A DNA stretch of 64,000 nt from Spirosoma pollinicola (GTDB lineage: Bacteria; Bacteroidota; Bacteroidia; Cytophagales; Spirosomataceae), in NCBI RefSeq assembly GCF_002831565.1, contig NZ_CP025096.1, positions 7,431,014 through 7,495,013 of the forward strand, read 5' to 3'. The position numbers were made by a program, and so were the translations under genes. The notes beneath the pieces were generated by a model. It was not told the DNA's origin. It saw only the letters and a list, made by a program, of their open reading frames with translations, and made no database searches. Below, piece by piece: positions 59,430-64,000 of the stretch (positions within the stretch are counted from its first letter, which is position 1; every line of letters begins with the position of its first letter).

Positions 59430-61805
59430 CTACTCGCTTCGTAGGGACTTTACTGGATTTATCAAAGCCGCTTTGATACTCTGGTAACTCACCGTTACCA
59501 ACGTAAGCAGTAACGCCCCCACCCCCGAGCCTACAAAAATCCACCCCGAGATCGGCGTACGATAGCTGTAGCTTTGCAACCAATCATTCAGAAAATACCA
59601 GGCAATGGGCGACGCCAGAAAACAACCCAATACGACCAGTCCTACAAAGTCCCTGGCCAGCAGAGCCCATACTGTCAGCACCGTTGCCCCCAGTACTTTG
59701 CGAATACCAATTTCTTTGCGTCGTTGTTCGGCCGTGAATGAGGCTAGCCCAAACATGCCCAAGCAGGAGATGAAAATGGCCAAGCTGGCAAACAACGTGG
59801 CTAGTTTACCAATTCGCTCTTCAGCGCTAAACTTTTTACTATACTCCTCATCCACAAATTTGTAGACGAAGGGCATACTGGGATCATACTGATGGAAGAT
59901 GCCCGCAATTTTAGTTAGTGCCACGCTAGTGGCTATTGTGGGGGAGAGTTTGAGCGTCAGCACCCCCGCCGAAGCATCGTATAAGACAAAGAGCGAGGGC
60001 GTGACCTGCCCAAAAGGGCTGTCCTTAATGAGGTCATTGACAATGCCAATGATGGGTAAATCGCGACCATTCCAGTTGATCATCGTATGCAGGGGGTCTT
60101 CCAGGCCCATCAATTTTAAGGCAGACTGGTTCAGCACCACCCCCGCCGAATCGCCTCTGAAAGCCCTGGAAAAGTCACGGCCTGCGCTTAGTTGCCAGCC
60201 GATGGTCTTACCAAACTGCTGGGAGATTTGATTAGTCATGAACAAGGGATGTAAATCGGGCGATTTACCGGGCCAGGAGACATTGGTTACCCCCGTCTGA
60301 TCCACCGTCACGGACCCGTTGGAAACGGCCATCTCTTGAATGGCCCCCGTAGCCAGTAAGTCGGTTCGTAACGCGTCGAAATGACCCATTAGACCCGGCG
60401 TTCGCATGTTGACCTCGATGAGCCCCTGACGGCTATAGCCCGTAGGCCGGTCTTTAGCATACTTGATCTGGCGGAGCACAATGACCGTACCAATGATGAG
60501 CGTTACGGAGACGGTAAACTGAAAAACAACGAGTGCTTTACGGGGGAGGCTACTGTGCCCCCCAGCGCTGAAACTTCCTTTCAGGACACGGATGGGCTGA
60601 AAGGAGGATAAGTAGAGCGCGGGATAACTGGCAGCAATCAGGCCAGTCAGCAAGCTAAAGCTGACGCCGATCATCCAGAAGTAAGGATTGACCCAGGGAA
60701 GATAAATTTGTTTGTCGGCCAGTTGATTGAAGAAGGACAAGCTCAGCTGCACCAGTACGAGCGCCAAGAGGAAAGCCAGGCTGGTAAACAACAGGGATTC
60801 CCCCACAAACTGGGCAATCAGTTGACCTTGCAAGGAACCGACTACTTTGCGCAGACCCACTTCTTTAGCCCGTTGCTGGGAGCGGGCCGTGGAGAGATTC
60901 ATGAAATTGACGCAGGCCAGCAGCAGCACAAATCCCCCAATCAAACTAAACAGCCACACAAATTGAATCAGTCCCCCGATATTGACCCCATTGTCGAAGT
61001 CAGAATACAAGTGCCATCGGGTCATCGGATGCAGGAAGAATTCGGGCTTATAAGGCGGTGGGTTGTCGCGTTTGATACGAACATCTTTGATCTTCGTCGA
61101 AGCTTGTTCCAGGGAAGCCTCCGGCTTCAGCTGCGCGAAGACTTGATAGGAGTTTTCATCCCAATTATCCTGGGCTTTCTTGGCCCCTGGATTAATTCCC
61201 AGGAACAAGGACCAGGGGGCCAGGTAGTGCACGACACTCCAGGTACTGTTGGGGGAGAAATCCTGGTAAACGCCCGTCACCCGCAGGCTCACCTTACTAT
61301 CGAGCTGAACCAACTGATTAAGTGGATTCGTAGAACCGAAGAGCGTTCGGGAGAGCGAACGGGACAAGATGATCGAGTTGACATCCGCTAAGTTCTGGCG
61401 TGGCCCCTGTAGCATGTGAACCCCCATCATGGGCAAAAAATCAGCCTCTACGAATCGACCCGTTGGGGTGAACTGGTTTTCTCCCGTTGTCAAAGCCACC
61501 TCCCGGTCAGCGGTCGCCAGGGCTACACGAGTAAAGTCAGGATAGTTATGGCGCAGTTCTTCCGCCAGCGGAATTGAGGCGACGTTGTAGGCAGCCTTTT
61601 CGCCATCAAATTGGACGATCTGCCAAACTTGGGCAATGCGATCTGCGTTCGGATTCTGTCGATCAAAGGAGAGCTCGTCGTAGACCCAAAGCCCAATTAG
61701 GATGGTGACAGCCATACCCGTGGCTAATCCAAGGATGTTGATGACCGAGAATGCTTTGTAACGGGCCAGGTTTCGCCAGGCGATTTTGAAGTAACTGCGT
61801 ACCAT
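59430..61805 (-). CDS. FtsX/MacB-family ABC transporter permease
   Basis: The 791-residue permease has two MacB periplasmic core domains, each flanked by FtsX-type helices. The first helix is KAFSVINILGLATGMAVTIL. The first FtsX block has ARSQQRAKEVGLRKVVGSLQ. The final one has EQRRKEIGIRKVLGATVLTV, followed by terminal membrane helices. In Bacteroidota such long permeases act in antimicrobial-peptide or lipoprotein export, together with an ATPase. The partner ATPase gene was not seen in this window. It converges on the toxin gene. Confidence 0.9.
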   Translation of the reverse strand: MVRSYFKIAWRNLARYKAFSVINILGLATGMAVTILIGLWVYDELSFDRQNPNADRIAQVWQIVQFDGEKAAYNVASIPLAEELRHNYPDFTRVALATADREVALTTGENQFTPTGRFVEADFLPMMGVHMLQGPRQNLADVNSIILSRSLSRTLFGSTNPLNQLVQLDSKVSLRVTGVYQDFSPNSTWSVVHYLAPWSLFLGINPGAKKAQDNWDENSYQVFAQLKPEASLEQASTKIKDVRIKRDNPPPYKPEFFLHPMTRWHLYSDFDNGVNIGGLIQFVWLFSLIGGFVLLLACVNFMNLSTARSQQRAKEVGLRKVVGSLQGQLIAQFVGESLLFTSLAFLLALVLVQLSLSFFNQLADKQIYLPWVNPYFWMIGVSFSLLTGLIAASYPALYLSSFQPIRVLKGSFSAGGHSSLPRKALVVFQFTVSVTLIIGTVIVLRQIKYAKDRPTGYSRQGLIEVNMRTPGLMGHFDALRTDLLATGAIQEMAVSNGSVTVDQTGVTNVSWPGKSPDLHPLFMTNQISQQFGKTIGWQLSAGRDFSRAFRGDSAGVVLNQSALKLMGLEDPLHTMINWNGRDLPIIGIVNDLIKDSPFGQVTPSLFVLYDASAGVLTLKLSPTIATSVALTKIAGIFHQYDPSMPFVYKFVDEEYSKKFSAEERIGKLATLFASLAIFISCLGMFGLASFTAEQRRKEIGIRKVLGATVLTVWALLARDFVGLVVLGCFLASPIAWYFLNDWLQSYSYRTPISGWIFVGSGVGALLLTLVTVSYQSIKAALINPVKSLRSE

Positions 61806-61928
61806 AGTCGTTCTCTAGTAAGCGTTCTGATTGGTTATTGAGAAGTCATGGTCAATTATTGTACCACTCTGCTTAAAAGGTCTCTCCGGCTCAGATACGC
61901 CTGTTAGTAAAAATTGCATGTCCATTTT

Positions 61929-62055
61929 TGGACATTGACAGTTCAGAAGTGGACAGTATTAAGCGTCTGTTTTAACGCCCCTTCTCCGACACGAGAATTC
62001 CATACGTCTCAATCGGGAGCCTTTTAGGAGACAAGCACTCAAAAGCGATTGACAG
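61929..62055. mobile_element. MITE-like repeat, copy 7 (core)
   Basis: GGACATTGACAGTTC...TTTTAACGCCCCTTC...ACGTCTCAATCGGGAGCCTT...GGAGAC, then AAAGCGATTGACAG, matches the family core with degenerate ends. The 672-base gap 61806-62477 has no other convincing gene; a frame at 62191-62484 lacks gene-like character. Confidence 0.5.
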
Positions 62056-62477
62056 AGTTTTTAGGTTTGTAAAGCTAATCTAAAACAATAACTATATAGA
62101 TAGTTTAAGTCTTAGGTTTTTTACCACCGCATAGCAGGCAACTAGGAAGCTCATTCATTAGGGCATATTCGTCCTTCTGATCACTGCCGGATGTGCCATC
62201 GACACGCCTTGAAAGACCCTGGAATACACCGGATTCATCCCAGAAATGAACAGAACAGCGTATCGTTTAGTGAACAGATAAGGGCTTCATTTCGCGCGAA
62301 TTATCAAGAGCCCTTCTGGGGAATTAGCCGTAACTCTTGCTTGGCTGGATGGCCCTTGACCCACCAACCGGTAGTTTGCCTGAGTCGGCGGGTTGCGTTA
62401 CGTCAAGCGCTTAAACAATGCCCTTATCAACAGGCTTTACTACAACGCAGTTTGACAAGACAACGACTCCCCTGGCT

Positions 62478-63662
62478 ATGCTAAAAACGCCCCCCTATCT
62501 CTGGCTGATCAGCCTGTGGTTGCTGATGAGCGTTCCCCTCTACAGTCAAGACCTGTCCGCCTACTGGCCTGATCTGTCGGGCTACTGGCAGGGCATGGAA
62601 CATGATACCAACTCCTTTGCCCGGCCTTACCCCACCTCCCTCACGCTGGTGCAATCAGGCACTAGCCTGACGGGCTTTCTCTACCAGTCGGCCTTCTTCT
62701 CCGACACGGTGAATGTGCTGTTTGCGCTGGAGAAAGGTCAGTTTGTCAATGAACTGGGCTCCTTCGAGATTAGCACCCCGATTCGCCAACAGGGGCCCTC
62801 CGGGTGGTGTACCGGTCAGTTCCTGTTTAGTTATGATGCCGTTCGCCAGCGGCTGTATATGCGGACCACCTACCGCGAGCAGGCGTGTGCTCCTTCCCTT
62901 CTGGAACTCTACCGGCCCACCCTCAAAACCAACCAATTCTGCTCTACCGCGCCCAAAGACCTCTACCTCTATGGCTTTGACACCCGTTGGTATGCCGATG
63001 CTCAGCGTCAGGTATTCTTGCATCGGGGCAACGCCTACCAGCCCGCCCTGGACTCTACGACTACCCTGTATGTAACTCAGATGATGTATGGCAGCGAAAC
63101 CCCCGCCGTACCCGTGGTCATCACGGTCGACAAGGTGAGCCTGAGCGTCCCGACAACGGTGGAGGCTCAGTGTCCCGGCGGCAAAGGGCAAGTCGTGGTG
63201 CAAGCCAGGGGCCGTCTCCCGTTGCGCTACCAGTTGAACCAGGGCCCCTACCAGGCATCTCCTCAGTTTGAGCTGACCCAGGTGGGCAGCTACTCGCTGA
63301 CGGTCGCCGACAGCTTAGGTTGTCAGGTGACTCAGGAGGTGGTACTGGTCAATGAGTGTGAGAGCGGGATTTACCTGCCCACCGCCTTTAGCCCCAATGG
63401 GGATGGGCTCAACGACGAACTCATTGTGCGGTTCGGCTTTTCGTCGCTAACGGTGGAGGAGTTTAGCGTTTATGACCGCTGGGGCAGTTTGCTCTATCGC
63501 AATACGCTGCCCAAGCTGCTGTACAGCGGGCAGGCGCTGTGGAGCAGCCAGGAGTTGGCCCGCCCTTTGCTACCGGGGGTTTATGGCTATCAGTTGCGGG
63601 GGAGGACGGCCAGGGGCCAGCTCTTTCGCTTACAACGTGCTCTAGTGGTGCTACAGGAGTAG
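62478..63662 (+). CDS. Secreted protein with type IX secretion (gliding) C-terminal domain
   Basis: The 394-residue exported protein has a signal peptide (LWLISLWLLMSVPLYSQ). An N-terminal region with SAYWPDLSGYWQGMEHDTNS follows. The middle has a SprB-like repeat (CPGGKGQVVVQARGRLPLRY, then QLNQGPYQASPQFELTQVGS). The C-terminal domain is of the gliding/T9SS type B kind, typified by YLPTAFSPNGDGLNDELIVR and VYDRWGSLLYRN. The domain directs export through the type IX machinery to the surface. ATG 62478 fits the signal peptide. This is one of the strongest taxonomic markers in the window. Confidence 0.9.
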   Translation: MLKTPPYLWLISLWLLMSVPLYSQDLSAYWPDLSGYWQGMEHDTNSFARPYPTSLTLVQSGTSLTGFLYQSAFFSDTVNVLFALEKGQFVNELGSFEISTPIRQQGPSGWCTGQFLFSYDAVRQRLYMRTTYREQACAPSLLELYRPTLKTNQFCSTAPKDLYLYGFDTRWYADAQRQVFLHRGNAYQPALDSTTTLYVTQMMYGSETPAVPVVITVDKVSLSVPTTVEAQCPGGKGQVVVQARGRLPLRYQLNQGPYQASPQFELTQVGSYSLTVADSLGCQVTQEVVLVNECESGIYLPTAFSPNGDGLNDELIVRFGFSSLTVEEFSVYDRWGSLLYRNTLPKLLYSGQALWSSQELARPLLPGVYGYQLRGRTARGQLFRLQRALVVLQE

Positions 63663-63887
63663 GCCGTCGTCTTATCTAGCGGATTACCCGAGCGCACCCA
63701 CTTATACCGTAGTATTGGCTCATTACGCATAAATACCTTAGCTTCTTAAAGCTCTGGTTAAGGCCCGGATCGATCCAGTTATAAAATCATTTGGGTTTCT
63801 AAAAGGAGCGTTTAACGAGATGGGTAATTCTTCTACTCTATAACTACTTTTGCCGGATCAAACATTCAAGTAGCCCTTAACTAGCCT

Positions 63888-64000
63888 GTGGAAGACGAAG
63901 TAAGACCAAGTTGGCAAAAACTCGTTCACTTAAATTGGAAATTCGCTCTTGGTTTACTACTGGTCGTTTGTATCCCCCGCTTTATTTTAGTCTTGGCGGC
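63888..64000 (+). CDS. Start of a membrane protein, cut by the window edge
   Basis: An open frame from a GTG encodes EDEVRPSWQKLVHLNWKFAL and then a membrane helix LGLLLVVCIPRFILVLAA up to the last base. It is too short to identify. The gap before it, 63663-63887, contains a faint copy of the repeat core (AAAAGGAGCGTTTAACGAGA, near 63802). Confidence 0.5.
   Translation, partial: MEDEVRPSWQKLVHLNWKFALGLLLVVCIPRFILVLA

Noticed and set aside
62191..62484. A 97-codon plus-strand frame before the type IX cargo gene
   Set aside because: No domain, unlikely composition and overlap with the signal-peptide start of the real gene.
1..64000. tRNA and rRNA genes
   Set aside because: I looked for T-loop type GGTTCGAATC motifs with acceptor stems and for rRNA-like sequence and found nothing convincing; a tRNA search program would settle this.

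Overview
The window looks like part of a large plasmid or secondary replicon of a Bacteroidota bacterium of the Cytophagales (Spirosoma-like; the genus is an inference). The phylum call rests on a secreted protein ending in a gliding/type IX secretion C-terminal domain, a Y_Y_Y/Reg_prop hybrid-type sensor kinase, a TonB-dependent receptor of the carboxypeptidase-regulatory type beside LytS/LytTR genes, YadA-like head repeats with a Bacteroidota-type tail, TAnnTTTG promoter-like boxes, and weak or absent Shine-Dalgarno sequences. The plasmid call rests on a Rep_3-type initiator with iterons and a DnaA box, next to a parA-parB operon. No rRNA, tRNA or CRISPR array was seen.

Layout. 1-2.4 kb: a HupE/UreJ gene, then a graveyard of broken insertion sequences. 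2.4-7.3 kb: a strikingly AT-rich accessory island of unrecognised genes. 7.4-8.2 kb: a serine recombinase preceded by a long palindrome. 8.3-17.1 kb: a defence-like block. It has a plus-strand operon (TPR/HExxH protein, MazG-like pyrophosphohydrolase, nuclease-helicase fusion of the DUF2075 type) facing a minus-strand pair (Upf1-like helicase, PD-(D/E)xK nuclease). 17.3-22.5 kb: the plasmid backbone, with parB, parA, a two-arm iteron origin, rep, a second iteron-like repeat set and an unknown plasmid gene.

22.9-64 kb: metabolic, envelope and regulatory cargo. It includes AraC regulators, secreted hydrolases and peptidases, MsrA, a Fur-family regulator divergent from a flavin reductase, a large sensor kinase, cupins, an acetyltransferase, an esterase, an adhesin-like protein, an ECF sigma factor, a DyP peroxidase, a complete arginyl-tRNA synthetase, an amidohydrolase, a TonB receptor with its own LytS/LytTR pair, a polysaccharide deacetylase, a class D beta-lactamase-like protein, a RES/Xre toxin-antitoxin pair, an FtsX/MacB permease and a type IX cargo protein.

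The intergenic spaces of this right-hand part, but apparently not the left 27 kb, are seeded with copies of one MITE-like repeat of about 158 bp with 35-bp terminal inverted repeats. Decayed genes (a second recombinase copy, a transporter/AraC chimera, a half cupin, a 16-codon esterase relic) show that this part has been rearranged repeatedly. The most promising candidates for an undescribed system are the 8.3-12.5 kb three-gene operon, the convergent helicase-nuclease pair, and the mobile repeat family.
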